A stretch of 64,000 nt of DNA, taken from assembly GCF_000160575.1 (NCBI RefSeq), contig NZ_GG697132.1, positions 62,001 through 126,000 of the forward strand. Direction: 5' to 3'. Shown here in pieces: positions 18,121-28,753 of this stretch (positions within the stretch are counted from its first letter, which is position 1; each line of letters starts with the position of its first letter). Source of the stretch: Weissella paramesenteroides ATCC 33313. Lineage in GTDB: Bacteria; Bacillota; Bacilli; Lactobacillales; Lactobacillaceae. The position numbers and the translations under genes were made by a program. The notes beneath the pieces are model-generated. The model worked only from the letters and a program-made list of their open reading frames with translations. It had not been told where the DNA came from and searched no databases.

Positions 18121-19536
18121 TTAACCGAATCCACCTGGTTCTTCATTGTGAAAATCAATGTTTGAAAACTTATTATATGACTTAACAAATAGTAACCGCG
18201 CTGTTCCGCGAGCTCCAGAACGATTCTTTTCTAGAATAACTTCAATTTCACCAATATCTTGCTGTTCTTCATCACGTGGATCATTCTGATTATCCAGATC
18301 ATCATTGGATTTATCATAATAATCATCACGATATAAGAAAGCAACAATATCAGCGTCCTGCTCGATAGATCCAGATTCACGAATATCTGACAACATCGGA
18401 CGCTTATCTTGACGTTGCTCAACGCTACGTGATAGTTGTGACAAGGCAATGATTGGCACATTCATTTCCATGGCCATCATCTTAATTGCACGTGAAATAG
18501 CTGAAACCTCTTGTTGACGACCCTCACTACGAGTTCCTTCAATCAACTGTAAATAATCAATAATGACTAACCCTAGCCGACCCTCACGTTTATATAATCG
18601 ACGTAGCTTCGATCTGATTTCTGTAACCTTAATACCCGGTGTGTCATCAATATAAATATTTGTTCGTGCTAGCGAACCCGTCGCCACTGCTAGAGAATTC
18701 CATTCTTCAGCTTCCAACTGTCCTGTTCGCATGTGCTGCGAATTAATATTACCTTCCGCCGCTAACATACGATTAACCAAAGACGTATCTGGCATTTCTA
18801 ATGAAAAAATAACAACTGGTAAAGTCGGGTCTGCTACCGCCACTTTTTGCGCAATATTTAATACAAACGCAGTTTTTCCAACAGCAGGACGGGCAGCGAT
18901 GATAATCATTTCACCTTCATGAAATCCGGTAGTCAAATTATCGAGTGCCGGAAACCCAGAAGCCAATCCCGTAACTGTTTCGTCGGTGCGTGAGTTTTGT
19001 TCAATTTGTTCAAAGGATTTATTTACAACATCAGCGATATTTTTAAAGTCTGCACTTTTTTCGCCACCATTAATTAAATCCAGCTTTGTTGACAAGTCTG
19101 CAACCGCATCATCAACTGAATCACTACCTTCATAAGTTTGTGTCAAACTATCCTGTAAGGTATCAATCATATTGCGACGCACGGAGCGTTCTCGCACAAT
19201 TCTGGCATAATACAAAGCATTACCAGCAACTGGTACGCTTGATGCCAACTCAGTCAGGTAGGCCATGCCACCGACATTTTCAACTTGATTATCTTTATCC
19301 AATTCATCAGTGATTGTTAAGATATCAATCGCTCTTTGTGTTTCATCAAGCGCCAAGATAGCCGAATAAATCAAGCGATGTGCCGTGCGATAAAAGTCAC
19401 TCGGCTCAAGAATGGTCATAATATCCGCCAATAAATCTTGGGGATCCGTCGCTAATAAAATCGAACCCAGCACTGCCTGCTCGGCTTCAACATCTTGTGG
19501 GACACGTAATGGTGCACCTTCATTTTGATCAGGCAT
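18121..19536 (-). CDS. dnaB: Replicative DNA helicase DnaB
   Basis: A 471-residue hexameric 5'-3' helicase that unwinds DNA at the replication fork. The N-terminal primase-interaction domain is about 1-110 and the RecA-like motor about 190-450. Walker A is AARPAVGKTAFVLNIA, Walker B LVIIDYLQL, and the DnaB motif EKNRSGARGT lies near the C-terminus. ATG 19536 (MPDQNEG) is favoured by GGAGG 10 nt upstream. It follows gdpP and rplI, the conserved Firmicutes order. Confidence 0.97.
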   Translation of the reverse strand: MPDQNEGAPLRVPQDVEAEQAVLGSILLATDPQDLLADIMTILEPSDFYRTAHRLIYSAILALDETQRAIDILTITDELDKDNQVENVGGMAYLTELASSVPVAGNALYYARIVRERSVRRNMIDTLQDSLTQTYEGSDSVDDAVADLSTKLDLINGGEKSADFKNIADVVNKSFEQIEQNSRTDETVTGLASGFPALDNLTTGFHEGEMIIIAARPAVGKTAFVLNIAQKVAVADPTLPVVIFSLEMPDTSLVNRMLAAEGNINSQHMRTGQLEAEEWNSLAVATGSLARTNIYIDDTPGIKVTEIRSKLRRLYKREGRLGLVIIDYLQLIEGTRSEGRQQEVSAISRAIKMMAMEMNVPIIALSQLSRSVEQRQDKRPMLSDIRESGSIEQDADIVAFLYRDDYYDKSNDDLDNQNDPRDEEQQDIGEIEVILEKNRSGARGTARLLFVKSYNKFSNIDFHNEEPGGFG

Positions 19537-19641
19537 GTGAACATAACCTCCCTTCAACATAGTCTACTGTTCATTGTACCAAATAACCATCGATTAAAAA
19601 ATCAGAGTTAGCCAAAAGATGGTTTGAATTCGAATATAACG

Positions 19642-19696
19642 ATAATTAGGCGATTCTAGCTTTTTGTATTTTTACAAGCCAGAATCGCCTAATTAT
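19642..19696. terminator. Hairpin between rplI and dnaB
   Basis: Near-perfect inverted repeat ATAATTAGGCGATTCT / AGAATCGCCTAATTAT with an inner GCTTTTTGT / ACAAGCC. There is no T-run on the minus side, so it may attenuate or process the mRNA rather than end it. Confidence 0.5.
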
Positions 19697-19726
19697 TGAT
19701 ATAGTAAGAGCTCTTTCAATACTTAT

Positions 19727-20179
19727 TTATTGCTCTTCTGTATGGACACGAATAGTTGCCTCAACATCACGGTGAAGCTTAACTTTCACATTTCGATAAC
19801 CTAATGCTCGAATAGGCTCTTTCATATCCATTTTACGTTTATCAATCTTAATATTAAATTGGTCAAGTAATCCTGCCACAACTTGTTTTGATGAAATAGC
19901 GCCGAACAAACGACCATCTGTACCTGCCTTGGCTTTTAGTTCAACGACTGTATTGTCATCCTCCAACTTATTTTTCAATGCAATGGCCATTTCTTTTTCT
20001 TCTGCAGCTTCACGATCAGCCGCTTTCTTTTGACCACGCAAGGCAGAAACATTCGCATTCGTTGCTGGCTTTGCCTTTTTGTTTTTAATCAAAAAATTAT
20101 TGGCATAACCATCAGGAACGTCTTTTACTTCGCCTTTCTTTCCGCGACCTTTAACATCTTCTAAGAAAATAACCTTCAT
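19727..20179 (-). CDS. rplI: 50S ribosomal protein L9
   Basis: A 150-residue protein. The N-terminal rRNA-binding domain begins [20 protein letters not shown] and has the GYANNFLIK motif. A long central helix and the C-terminal domain ([12 protein letters not shown]) follow. L9 binds 23S rRNA and limits ribosome collisions and frameshifting. It lies between gdpP and dnaB. Confidence 0.97.
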   Translation of the reverse strand: MKVIFLEDVKGRGKKGEVKDVPDGYANNFLIKNKKAKPATNANVSALRGQKKAADREAAEEKEMAIALKNKLEDDNTVVELKAKAGTDGRLFGAISSKQVVAGLLDQFNIKIDKRKMDMKEPIRALGYRNVKVKLHRDVEATIRVHTEEQ

Positions 20180-20208
20180 TGTTTCATACCCTCTTCTTAC
20201 TAAAATTT

Positions 20209-22212
20209 TTAATCACTATCTTTATTAAGCTCGGCTAACAATGTCTCGTAAACTGCCTCAGTTGACGTATCTTTAACCTGAGTTGCAGCGTTACTTAGAT
20301 GGCCACCACCACCCATCGCTTCCATTACCAGTTGCACACTAACAATACCTGTTGATCGAGCCGAGACAGCTACTGTATCATTATCACGCCTAGTAATAAC
20401 ATAGGATGATGTCACACCAATCATCTGCAATAATGAGTCAGCAGCTTGTGCTGCAACAACTGAATCATATTGCACATCATCCTCACCAACTGCAATCGCT
20501 ACGGAATCATGAATCTGGGCACGTTCGATAAGATGCGCACGATTACGGTATGAATCGACCGTTTCTTTCATAAAATCCTGCAACAAGTTACCATCTGCAC
20601 CAACTGCACGCAAGTAACTGGCCGCATCAAATGTACGCGTACCAGAACGCAATGTAAATGACTTCGTATCAATTTGAATACCCGCCAACATTGCCGTCGC
20701 TTCTAATCGTCTTAATCCTTGTGCTCGTCTTGGTTGATATTCGAACAATTCCGTGACTAACTCAGAAGTTGAAGATGCATAAGATTCAACATAAACAAGC
20801 TGTGGTTCTTCTGGGAATTCTTCACCTCTTCTGTGATGATCAATAATCACAACCCGATTCTTTAATGCTTCATAGACGTCTTGTGATTCAGATAATGATG
20901 GCTTCGAGTGATCAACAATAACCAACAAACTCTGATCCGTCATTTGTGCTAAAACTTCATTTGGTGTTAATAAGGCATGCTCGTCAGAAACATCTTCAGA
21001 CATTTGTTCCAATAATAAATGAATGTCTGAATGTTCTTGCCCGTTTTCTTCGTAAACTACCCACGCTGGTTTTCCCAACATTTCTGCCAATCTACGTACA
21101 CCTAAAGCGCCACCAAATGAATCCATATCTGGGCGCTTATGCCCCATAACAAAAACCTGGTCGGCCTGGTCAAATAAATCAGCTAATGCTTGTGAAATCA
21201 CTCGTGCACGTACACGAGTTCTCTTAGCCATCGGATTCGTATTACCACCATAGAATCTGGCTGAACCAGTCGATGACTTAACAACCACCTGGTCACCACC
21301 ACGCCCTAATGCTAGGTCTAAATTAGCTTGCGCATTTTCAGCTAACGTATCAATGGCCATTTCATTATAAGCAATACCGATACTCAATGTGATTTGAGCA
21401 TTTTGAACAGAGGTTGATTCACGAATCGTTTTTAATAAATTGAATTTATCATTTTCCGCTTTCTTCAAGGCGGCACGATAACCAATTAATAAATATCGGT
21501 CCACTGATAAGCGACGTGCATAGATTTCATGATCTGCCATCCAGTCAGATAATGTTTTAGTCACATAAGTTCGCAAAGTCGATGCCTCAGCATCACTCAT
21601 ACCCTCAGTCACTTCATCATAATTATCTAACGAAACAATTCCTAAAAACAATTTGTGATTTTCAAAATCTGCCGTTACCTTAGCTGCAGCTGTCCGATCC
21701 ATTAGGTAGACTGCATTCAATTCTGGCTGAACCTGCAACTGAAAAACATGGCCTAGCCACTCAAGCTCGGTAACACGCTTTTCTTCATTTGGCCATAATG
21801 CCACAATTTCAGCTAATTGTTCAGAAACATGTTGTAGATCACTACCGACAATCGTTTCATTCCCCAATAATTGTTGAATATATGGGTTGACCCACTCAAT
21901 GTCACCTTCGTCTGTACAAAGGATGACACCTAAGGGCATTTGAATAATTGATTCTTGTTCACCACGATTAATACGATACGATAAATTTTCAATATAATGC
22001 GTTGTTTGTTCACTTAAATCTTGAAGGGTCCTAAAAATAACAATCAATGCAATAACGACTAATACCAGCCAAATAATACCTACGACCCAATTAACTAGCC
22101 AGGCCAAAACTGCCCCAACAATTGCAATAAATGATACTAAGGCTGCCATGCCACTAAGGCGTTGATTTCTAAAGAATGTCGGTAACGCCGTAATTTTTCT
22201 CACCCGTCTCAC
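20209..22212 (-). CDS. gdpP: Cyclic-di-AMP phosphodiesterase GdpP
   Basis: A 667-residue membrane enzyme that hydrolyses c-di-AMP and so affects osmolyte balance, wall stress and beta-lactam response. Two N-terminal helices (about 22-62) precede a haem-type PAS domain (about 85-150), a degenerate GGDEF domain (about 175-310) and the DHH/DHHA1 catalytic part. [25 protein letters not shown] and [13 protein letters not shown] are its metal and substrate motifs. Length is normal. First gene of gdpP-rplI-dnaB. Confidence 0.95.
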   Translation of the reverse strand: MRRVRKITALPTFFRNQRLSGMAALVSFIAIVGAVLAWLVNWVVGIIWLVLVVIALIVIFRTLQDLSEQTTHYIENLSYRINRGEQESIIQMPLGVILCTDEGDIEWVNPYIQQLLGNETIVGSDLQHVSEQLAEIVALWPNEEKRVTELEWLGHVFQLQVQPELNAVYLMDRTAAAKVTADFENHKLFLGIVSLDNYDEVTEGMSDAEASTLRTYVTKTLSDWMADHEIYARRLSVDRYLLIGYRAALKKAENDKFNLLKTIRESTSVQNAQITLSIGIAYNEMAIDTLAENAQANLDLALGRGGDQVVVKSSTGSARFYGGNTNPMAKRTRVRARVISQALADLFDQADQVFVMGHKRPDMDSFGGALGVRRLAEMLGKPAWVVYEENGQEHSDIHLLLEQMSEDVSDEHALLTPNEVLAQMTDQSLLVIVDHSKPSLSESQDVYEALKNRVVIIDHHRRGEEFPEEPQLVYVESYASSTSELVTELFEYQPRRAQGLRRLEATAMLAGIQIDTKSFTLRSGTRTFDAASYLRAVGADGNLLQDFMKETVDSYRNRAHLIERAQIHDSVAIAVGEDDVQYDSVVAAQAADSLLQMIGVTSSYVITRRDNDTVAVSARSTGIVSVQLVMEAMGGGGHLSNAATQVKDTSTEAVYETLLAELNKDSD

Positions 22213-22304
22213 CTAGCCTATTCTTTTTGTTTGTATCGTATCATTATAACATAAACCCACATATCCATAAAATTGCCCAATATTGCGAATCTTAATTCTG
22301 ACCA

Positions 22305-22348
22305 TAAAAAACCGAGGATGGAACAAAAAAATGTTCCATCCTCGGTTT
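22305..22348 (-). terminator. Terminator of oppABCDF
   Basis: A perfect 16-bp stem AAACCGAGGATGGAAC / GTTCCATCCTCGGTTT with T6 on the minus side. Confidence 0.9.
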
Positions 22349-22421
22349 GCTACGGACAAAAATTGCACAAACCACGTTACACACCGGCTTCAAAACAACT
22401 TTTGTCTCGCTCTCTATATTT

Positions 22422-23375
22422 CTAATCAATTAAACCAAATTCACGAGCACGCTCTTGGTACTTAGCAATTTCATCTTCACCAGCCCAAACAAAATGCTGT
22501 GGTGCAATTTCAACCATCTGACGGTCACGACCATCTAATTCATCAGTTGGATCGTAGACAATTGGTACACGTTGCTCTTCAACACTTGGATCCGGTACTG
22601 GAATTGAACTTAATAATGAACGCGTGTAATCATGCAATGGATGATTATAAACTTCATCAGCAGTTCCAATTTCAACCATCTTTCCCCAATGCATCACACC
22701 AATACGATCAGAAATATACTTCACCATTGACAAATCGTGTGCAATGAACAAATAAGTCAAACCTTGTTTTACTTGCAAGTCCTTCAACAAATTAACCACT
22801 TGGGCTTGAATAGAAACGTCTAACGCTGAAATAGGTTCATCAGCAATAATAAATTTAGGTTGCACTGCTAATGCACGGGCAATCCCAATACGTTGACGTT
22901 GTCCACCAGAAAACTCATGTGGGTAACGACTAGAGTGATCACGATTCAAGCCAACAATTTCTAACAAATCTTCAACTTGTTTTGAACGATCAGCATCATT
23001 TTTTGCTAAATGATTAACATCAATTCCTTCAGCAACAATATCCTTAACCTTCATACGTAAGTCAAGTGATGCTTGTGGATCTTGAAAAATCATTTGGACA
23101 GCCTGACGGAACTTGCTTAACTTACCGCGTCTCTTTAACTTGGCTAAGTCTTCACCTTCAAATAAAATCTTACCGTTTGTTGGCTCGTACAACTTCATAA
23201 TTGCACGACCAATCGTCGTTTTACCTGAACCTGATTCACCAACAAGTCCAAATGTTTCACCTTCATAAATATCGAATGAAGCATTCTGTACGGCCTTGGT
23301 TTCATTAGATTTACCCTCATTAAAGGTTATATCTAATCCTTGGATCTCAACTAATTTCTTACGTTCATCGGCCAT
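22422..23375 (-). CDS. oppF: Oligopeptide ABC transporter ATP-binding protein OppF
   Basis: A 317-residue ABC ATPase. Walker [15 protein letters not shown]-loop QMIFQDPQ, signature [15 protein letters not shown] and Walker [13 protein letters not shown] are all present, plus the C-terminal oligopeptide-type extension with the [21 protein letters not shown] motif. It powers peptide import with OppD on the cytosolic face of OppBC. The ATG overlaps the oppD stop (TAATG), so translation is coupled. Confidence 0.96.
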   Translation of the reverse strand: MADERKKLVEIQGLDITFNEGKSNETKAVQNASFDIYEGETFGLVGESGSGKTTIGRAIMKLYEPTNGKILFEGEDLAKLKRRGKLSKFRQAVQMIFQDPQASLDLRMKVKDIVAEGIDVNHLAKNDADRSKQVEDLLEIVGLNRDHSSRYPHEFSGGQRQRIGIARALAVQPKFIIADEPISALDVSIQAQVVNLLKDLQVKQGLTYLFIAHDLSMVKYISDRIGVMHWGKMVEIGTADEVYNHPLHDYTRSLLSSIPVPDPSVEEQRVPIVYDPTDELDGRDRQMVEIAPQHFVWAGEDEIAKYQERAREFGLID

Positions 23376-24478
23376 TACTTGCCACCTCCATTTCCAAGAA
23401 CAGCAGCATTGTCAACCGGAACAGCTTTTGAACGATCTGCTTCTGGATGTTCAGCTTGGAAACGTGCCCAACGCTTTTGAACTTCCAGCGGTGGTTCTAC
23501 TTCAGGTGCACGTTCATCTAATAGCCATGTTGCTGCATAATGCGTCTCTGATAATTTAAAGAATGGTGGCTTAACCTTTTCATCAGCGGCAATTGCATAA
23601 CGATTACGTGCAGCAAAAGCATCACCTACAGGAGGATTCAACAAATCTGGTGGTGTACCAGGAATAGCCTCTAACTTACCACGCTCTGTTTTCGTTGTTG
23701 GCATTGAATTCAACAAGCCCCAAGTATATGGATGTTGTGGGAAGTTAAACACTTCATCAACCTTACCAATTTCGATAATTTCACCAGCGTACATAACGGC
23801 AACACGATCGGCCATACCAGCAACTACCCCTAAATCGTGGGTAATAAAAATGATTGAGGTATCTGATTGCTCTTGAATGTTTTTCATCAAGTGCAAAATC
23901 TGTGCTTGAATCGTTACGTCCAACGCAGTTGTTGGTTCGTCAGCAATCAAAATCTCTGGATTATCAATCAAGGCAATCGCAATCACAATTCGTTGACGCA
24001 TACCACCAGAAAACTGGTGTGGATAATCACTAATGTGTGCCTCAGCATTTGGAATACCAACCATCTTCATCATTTCCAAAGCCTTTGCCCAAGCTTTTTT
24101 CTTGCTGTAATGCTGGTGCTTAATTAAAGGCTCTGCAATTTGTTGACCAATTTTCATTGTTGGATCCAATGACGTCATTGGATCTTGGAAAATCATCGCA
24201 ATCTCTGAACCACGAATTTTTTGCATTTGTGCTTCAGATTTACCAAGAATTTCTTCACCCTTAAACGTAATTGAACCTTTTTCAACACGTGCGTTTTTAG
24301 CTAACAAGCCCATTAGAGAACGAGTCGTTACTGATTTTCCAGAACCAGACTCCCCCACAATCGCTAACGTTTCACCTTTGTACAAATCAAATGAAACGTC
24401 GCGAATGGCTTGAACACTTCCATTATAAGTATTGAAATTAATTTTAAGGTCATCAACCTCAAGAATTTTCTCTGCCAT
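23375..24478 (-). CDS. oppD: Oligopeptide ABC transporter ATP-binding protein OppD
   Basis: A 367-residue ABC ATPase. Walker A is GESGSGKSVTTRS, the signature FSGGMRQRIVIAIAL and Walker B ILIADEPTTALD. The C-terminal LLNSMPTTKTERGKLEAIPG belongs to the oligopeptide-type extension, though the Cys residues of an iron-sulfur-type tail are absent. ATG 24478 (MAEKILEV) is the standard N-terminus; an in-frame ATG at 24496 overlaps the oppC stop and is a possible alternative. Confidence 0.95.
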   Translation of the reverse strand: MAEKILEVDDLKINFNTYNGSVQAIRDVSFDLYKGETLAIVGESGSGKSVTTRSLMGLLAKNARVEKGSITFKGEEILGKSEAQMQKIRGSEIAMIFQDPMTSLDPTMKIGQQIAEPLIKHQHYSKKKAWAKALEMMKMVGIPNAEAHISDYPHQFSGGMRQRIVIAIALIDNPEILIADEPTTALDVTIQAQILHLMKNIQEQSDTSIIFITHDLGVVAGMADRVAVMYAGEIIEIGKVDEVFNFPQHPYTWGLLNSMPTTKTERGKLEAIPGTPPDLLNPPVGDAFAARNRYAIAADEKVKPPFFKLSETHYAATWLLDERAPEVEPPLEVQKRWARFQAEHPEADRSKAVPVDNAAVLGNGGGK

Positions 24479-24495
24479 ATTTCCACTCACTTCCA

Positions 24496-25527
24496 TTAAT
24501 CCTTTGTACGTGGATCAAACGCATCACGTAATCCATCACCTAACAAGTTAAACGCAATCATAATGATACCCAAAATAACAGCTGGAATAACTAACTGATA
24601 TGGGTAGAATTGCATTGCCTTTTGTCCATCATTTAACAACGTACCCAATGAAGCCATTGGGACTGGAATTCCTAATCCAATAAATGAAAGCAATGCCTCA
24701 AAGAAGATTGCTGATGGAATTGTAAACATCAACTGCACAATAATCGTTGAGCTAAGATTTGGCACCAAGTGTCGCAAACCAATGCGCCATGTTGAAGAAC
24801 CTAGTGTTCGGGCAGCCAGAATATAATCTTGTTCCTTAGCTGTCAAAACTTGCGCTCTGACCAATCGTGCCATTGATGTCCATGATGTTAAGGCAATTCC
24901 TAATGAAATTGATAACATACCTGGCTTCATTACCAAAATCAAAAGCACAAACACAACCAAGTTAGGAATTGAAGAAACAATTTCAATAATACGTTGCATG
25001 ACAATATCAGTTTTACCGCCACGCCATCCAGAGATGATACCGTAAGTCACACCAAAGACTAAGTCCATTAATGTCGCAATTAATGCAACTTCCAATGAAA
25101 TACGTGTACCATACAAAACACGTTTAAAGATGTCACGACCAAATTGGTCAGTTCCAAACCAGAAGTTCTTCTTATCAGAAACACCAGCTGACTTATATTG
25201 GTCAACCTTTGTACCATCTAATTTACCTTCTCCAGTAAAGCCAGGAATATCACCTAACACACCTGGCAAACGGGCTGGTAAGTTTTGAACAGTTACATCT
25301 TGTTGTGCAGTTACTTTTGAATTAGCAATTGGCGTTGAACCAAAGGCAACGATGAAAACAAAGACCAACACCCAAAGTGAGATGAAGGCACCTTTATTTT
25401 TCTTTAAACGACGCCAAGCATCTTTCAAAAAACTAACTGAGGGCTTTAAAATTTTTTCACTATCAGTTTGACGATCTGCGGGAAGCAATTGAAAATCATC
25501 TGCTGTTAAATTTACTTTTTCAGACAT
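24496..25527 (-). CDS. oppC: Oligopeptide ABC transporter permease OppC
   Basis: A 343-residue permease with a long cytoplasmic N-terminus, one helix at about 52-72, an external segment, then five helices. The EAA loop appears as ARTLGSSTWRIGLRHLVPN. OppC pairs with OppB to form the peptide channel. The external segment between helices 1 and 2 (about 75-120) is typical for OppC. Confidence 0.95.
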   Translation of the reverse strand: MSEKVNLTADDFQLLPADRQTDSEKILKPSVSFLKDAWRRLKKNKGAFISLWVLVFVFIVAFGSTPIANSKVTAQQDVTVQNLPARLPGVLGDIPGFTGEGKLDGTKVDQYKSAGVSDKKNFWFGTDQFGRDIFKRVLYGTRISLEVALIATLMDLVFGVTYGIISGWRGGKTDIVMQRIIEIVSSIPNLVVFVLLILVMKPGMLSISLGIALTSWTSMARLVRAQVLTAKEQDYILAARTLGSSTWRIGLRHLVPNLSSTIIVQLMFTIPSAIFFEALLSFIGLGIPVPMASLGTLLNDGQKAMQFYPYQLVIPAVILGIIMIAFNLLGDGLRDAFDPRTKD

Positions 25528-25541
25528 TAGCTACTCCTTCC

Positions 25542-26462
25542 TTATTTAGCCAAACGAATTCGTGGATCGATGATACCGTATAGGATATCAGTTAGTAATA
25601 ACACAACCATCAACATCATTGAGTAGACGATTGTCGTTCCCATGATAATTTGGTAATCATTGGTCAAAATTGAGTCAACGAACTGACTACCAATTCCAGG
25701 AATAGAGAAGATATTCTCAACAACAATTGATCCGGTTAACAAGTTAACCGCCATTGGCCCGATTAACGTTACCAATGGAATCAAAGAATTACGTAATGCG
25801 TGCTTCCAAATAATTTCATTCTTTGACAATCCTTTTGCTCGGGCTAACTCAATATAATCTGAGCCAAGCACATCGACCATTTCAGTACGAATAAATCGTG
25901 CTGACGTAGCGAGTGGACTCATTCCCAAAGCAATTGTTGGTAAGACTGTTGCTGCAAAGCCTTTCCAACCAGCGATTGGCAACCAACCCAACTTCAATCC
26001 AACCCAGTACTGTAACAAAGCCGCAAATACGAATGAAGGGATTGAAATTCCCAACACTGCTAAGATTGACAAAAATGTATCAGTCTTCGTGTTACGACGA
26101 ACTGCAGCGGCAGCTCCTAAACCAGTACCTGCGATCAACCCGAAGATCAATGCTTGAATTCCAAGTTGAGCAGATGGACCAAGGCGTTGCGCTACCAAGG
26201 TTGATACTTCTTGGTTCGCAAATTGGAATGAAACACCAAAGTCAAAGTGCAATGCATCCCATAGATATGTCACATATTGCACGATAACGGGCTTATCCAA
26301 TCCATATTGGGCCTCAATCATTTTTTGCTGACTAGCAGACAAACGTTCTGCGTTTGCCAATGGTGATCCTGGCATCAGCTTCATTAAGAAAAATGTTGCT
26401 GAAATAATCAAGACCAAAGTTAACACAATAATTGCTAACCGTTTAATAATATATTTGAACAT
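25542..26462 (-). CDS. oppB: Oligopeptide ABC transporter permease OppB
   Basis: A 306-residue, six-helix permease. The N-terminus MFKYIIKRLAIIVLTLVLI is typical OppB, and the EAA loop is ELARAKGLSKNEIIWKHALRN. I place the start at ATG 26462 (AAGG, 7 nt upstream); the ATG two codons earlier sits too close to the site. It is separated from oppA by a leaky-looking terminator. Confidence 0.95.
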   Translation of the reverse strand: MFKYIIKRLAIIVLTLVLIISATFFLMKLMPGSPLANAERLSASQQKMIEAQYGLDKPVIVQYVTYLWDALHFDFGVSFQFANQEVSTLVAQRLGPSAQLGIQALIFGLIAGTGLGAAAAVRRNTKTDTFLSILAVLGISIPSFVFAALLQYWVGLKLGWLPIAGWKGFAATVLPTIALGMSPLATSARFIRTEMVDVLGSDYIELARAKGLSKNEIIWKHALRNSLIPLVTLIGPMAVNLLTGSIVVENIFSIPGIGSQFVDSILTNDYQIIMGTTIVYSMMLMVVLLLTDILYGIIDPRIRLAK

Positions 26463-26772
26463 GGCCATGCCTTCCCTATTTTAGTTCTACTCATAATATG
26501 CTAGAAAGTCATTTCGTAAATAACCATACTCTCATATCTCATAGCTATTAATTAGATGTTTTTAATTTTACCAGAGGTTTCACAAATGTTAAAGAGTTTG
26601 TTATAAAACCTCACATAAATATTTAATCTTATGAAAAAATTGTAAATGCTTACATTTTAAATAACTGACGGTGAAAGTATGCTTTTTAGTGGTATTTAAA
26701 GGACATTCGTAAGTAATCATCATAAAATGAAAACTTCTCTTTTTTTAGTTATTTTTTCACAAATTTGACTAT

Positions 26773-26818
26773 AAAAAAATGAGAGAGCATGACAAACACC
26801 CATTTGCCACACCCCCTC
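26773..26818 (-). terminator. Intra-operon terminator between oppA and oppB
   Basis: On the minus strand a 16-bp stem rich in G-T wobble pairs (GAGGGGGTGTGGCAAA / TTTGTCATGCTCTCTC) is followed by CATTTTTTT. It probably lets oppA be made in excess over oppBCDF. The remaining roughly 290 nt before oppB are AT-rich, with no gene seen. Confidence 0.7.
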
Positions 26819-26856
26819 TATTTTTCAGCATTGGTTCATTTGATTAAACAATCAAA

Positions 26857-28473
26857 TTACTTCTTGTATGCCCACTTCCAATCGAATGGTGCTCCAACAG
26901 TATTTGAAACAACACCCTTAACATTTGTATTCAATAGTGATGGCTTTGCTTGATAGTAAACTGGTGCGACAGCTGCATCTTCTTGTAGAATCTTCTCAGC
27001 CTTAGCGTAATCTGCGTAACGCTTTGTTGCATCGTTAACATCAGTTGTCTTTGCAGCCTTCATAACATTGTCATAGTCTGCATTCTTCCAGCTACCATTG
27101 TTAAATGATGAGTCAGAGGTATACAAATCTAAGAAAGTTGATGGATCGGCATAATCAGCACCCCAAATTGTGTTAACCATATCGAACTTCTTTTCATCTG
27201 ATAATGAAATACGTTGCTTGAATGGCACAGTCTTAATTGTAACCTTCAATCCTGGTAACTTTTCCATTTGTGATTGGATAAATTGTGCTGAACGCTTTGC
27301 ACCATCAGAATCATCAGTCAAGTATTGCAAGGTAACCTTCTTCTTACCAGTTTCCTTCAATCCTTGCTTCCACAACTTCTTGGCTTCCTTCAAGTTGTAA
27401 CCAACAGCATTCTTATCTGCAGCTACCTTAGCAAAGTCCTTACCAGTTGCTGGATCCTTAGCTAACTTTGTTGATGTAAATGAGGTTGCTGGTGTTCCAC
27501 CACCACCAAGAATCTTTGATGACATCGTTTGACGATCAATTGACTTTGACAAAGCCTTACGAATATTTGTGTTATTCAAAGGCTTCTTGTTTTCATTAAA
27601 TTCGATGAACGCTGTTGATGCTTGTGCAATAACAGTGTAGTCCTTCTTGTTCTTTGAAGCCTTGTATTGGTCAGGTGATAGTGTTGTATAATCAACCTTC
27701 TTTGACTTGTACAAGTTGTAACCAGTATTTTGGTCCTTGATAGTTTGAACGGTAACCTTTGGTGTCTTTACAGACTTAGCATCCCAATAAGTTGGGTTCT
27801 TGACCAAAGAAATCTTGTTGTTTGAACCTGTCCAACCCTTCATGGTAAATGGTCCGTTAGAAATCGTGTACTTAGATGCAGTACCGTACTTCTTACCAAC
27901 CTTATCCACAAACTTCTTGTTTTGTGGTTCAAAGGTAGCCATGGTCAACACTGACTCAAGTTGTGGCATTGGACGCTCAAGAGTTACTTGCAAAGTCTTA
28001 TCATCAAGTGCCTTAACCCCTAGGTCTGTGACTGGCTTATCACCTTTTTGAACGGCATCGGCATTCTTAATACCTGAATATAGGTAAGCATATTGTGATG
28101 CTGTCTTTGGGTCATTAGTACGTTGCCAACCATAGACATAATCATTAGCTGTCACTGGCTCACCATTAGACCACTTCATATCACGCAAATGATAAGTTAA
28201 AGTCAAGCCATCATCTGACTTATCAACCGAAGTTGCACCAGCTAATTGTGGCTTACCAGACTTGTCCATACGGTACAATCCTTCACCAATGGCCTGTAAG
28301 TAATTAAAATCAATGGCTGCAGTTGTCTTTGAAGGATCCATCGTTCCAACATTTGCACCTTCAGTCCAATTAATTGTCTTATACTTAGCGGCACTAGCTG
28401 TCACTGGTACGAAAGTTGATCCTAGGATCACTGCACCAGACAACAAAGCACTGACCTTTAATGTCTTATTCAT
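26857..28473 (-). CDS. oppA: Oligopeptide-binding protein OppA, non-lipoprotein
   Basis: A 538-residue SBP_bac_5 protein that captures peptides for OppBCDF. Family features: GLYRMDKSGKPQLAGA near the N-terminus, and DYVYGWQRTNDPKTASQYAY and LDLYTSDSSFNNGSW further on. The signal sequence ends VPVTASA-AKY, a type I signal-peptidase site. There is no lipobox and no Cys that could be acylated, unlike most Gram-positive OppA. Start ATG 28473 follows GGATGGGGAAAT. It is the first gene of the operon. Confidence 0.93.
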   Translation of the reverse strand: MNKTLKVSALLSGAVILGSTFVPVTASAAKYKTINWTEGANVGTMDPSKTTAAIDFNYLQAIGEGLYRMDKSGKPQLAGATSVDKSDDGLTLTYHLRDMKWSNGEPVTANDYVYGWQRTNDPKTASQYAYLYSGIKNADAVQKGDKPVTDLGVKALDDKTLQVTLERPMPQLESVLTMATFEPQNKKFVDKVGKKYGTASKYTISNGPFTMKGWTGSNNKISLVKNPTYWDAKSVKTPKVTVQTIKDQNTGYNLYKSKKVDYTTLSPDQYKASKNKKDYTVIAQASTAFIEFNENKKPLNNTNIRKALSKSIDRQTMSSKILGGGGTPATSFTSTKLAKDPATGKDFAKVAADKNAVGYNLKEAKKLWKQGLKETGKKKVTLQYLTDDSDGAKRSAQFIQSQMEKLPGLKVTIKTVPFKQRISLSDEKKFDMVNTIWGADYADPSTFLDLYTSDSSFNNGSWKNADYDNVMKAAKTTDVNDATKRYADYAKAEKILQEDAAVAPVYYQAKPSLLNTNVKGVVSNTVGAPFDWKWAYKK

Positions 28474-28522
28474 ATTTCCCCATCCCTTATTCATATTCAC
28501 ATATCGTGATAACTTTTTCATA

Positions 28523-28551
28523 ATCATATAATAAACTTAAACCATAGTCAA
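28523..28551 (-). promoter_or_regulatory. oppA promoter
   Basis: -35 TTGACT (28546-28551), 17-nt spacer, -10 TATGAT (28523-28528). Confidence 0.7.
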
Positions 28552-28707
28552 CGACTTATTTAAGTTCAATTTAATAAAACAATATCAACAAGTCTTATGT
28601 TTTATCGATAACTATTGATAAGTCGGCATTTATATATAAAAAGGGATATCATTAGCTCTCATAATCAGCTCATTTTTAATAGTCACTATTTTCTCATTTT
28701 TCTAAAT

Positions 28708-28743
28708 AAAAAAGAAGTTCCCAATAGTAAATTAGGAACTTCT
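28708..28743 (-). terminator. Terminator of the glutamine ABC operon
   Basis: Stem AGAAGTTCC / GGAACTTCT with T6 on the minus side, directly after the last permease gene. Confidence 0.85.
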
Positions 28744-28753
28744 ATAAACAGCT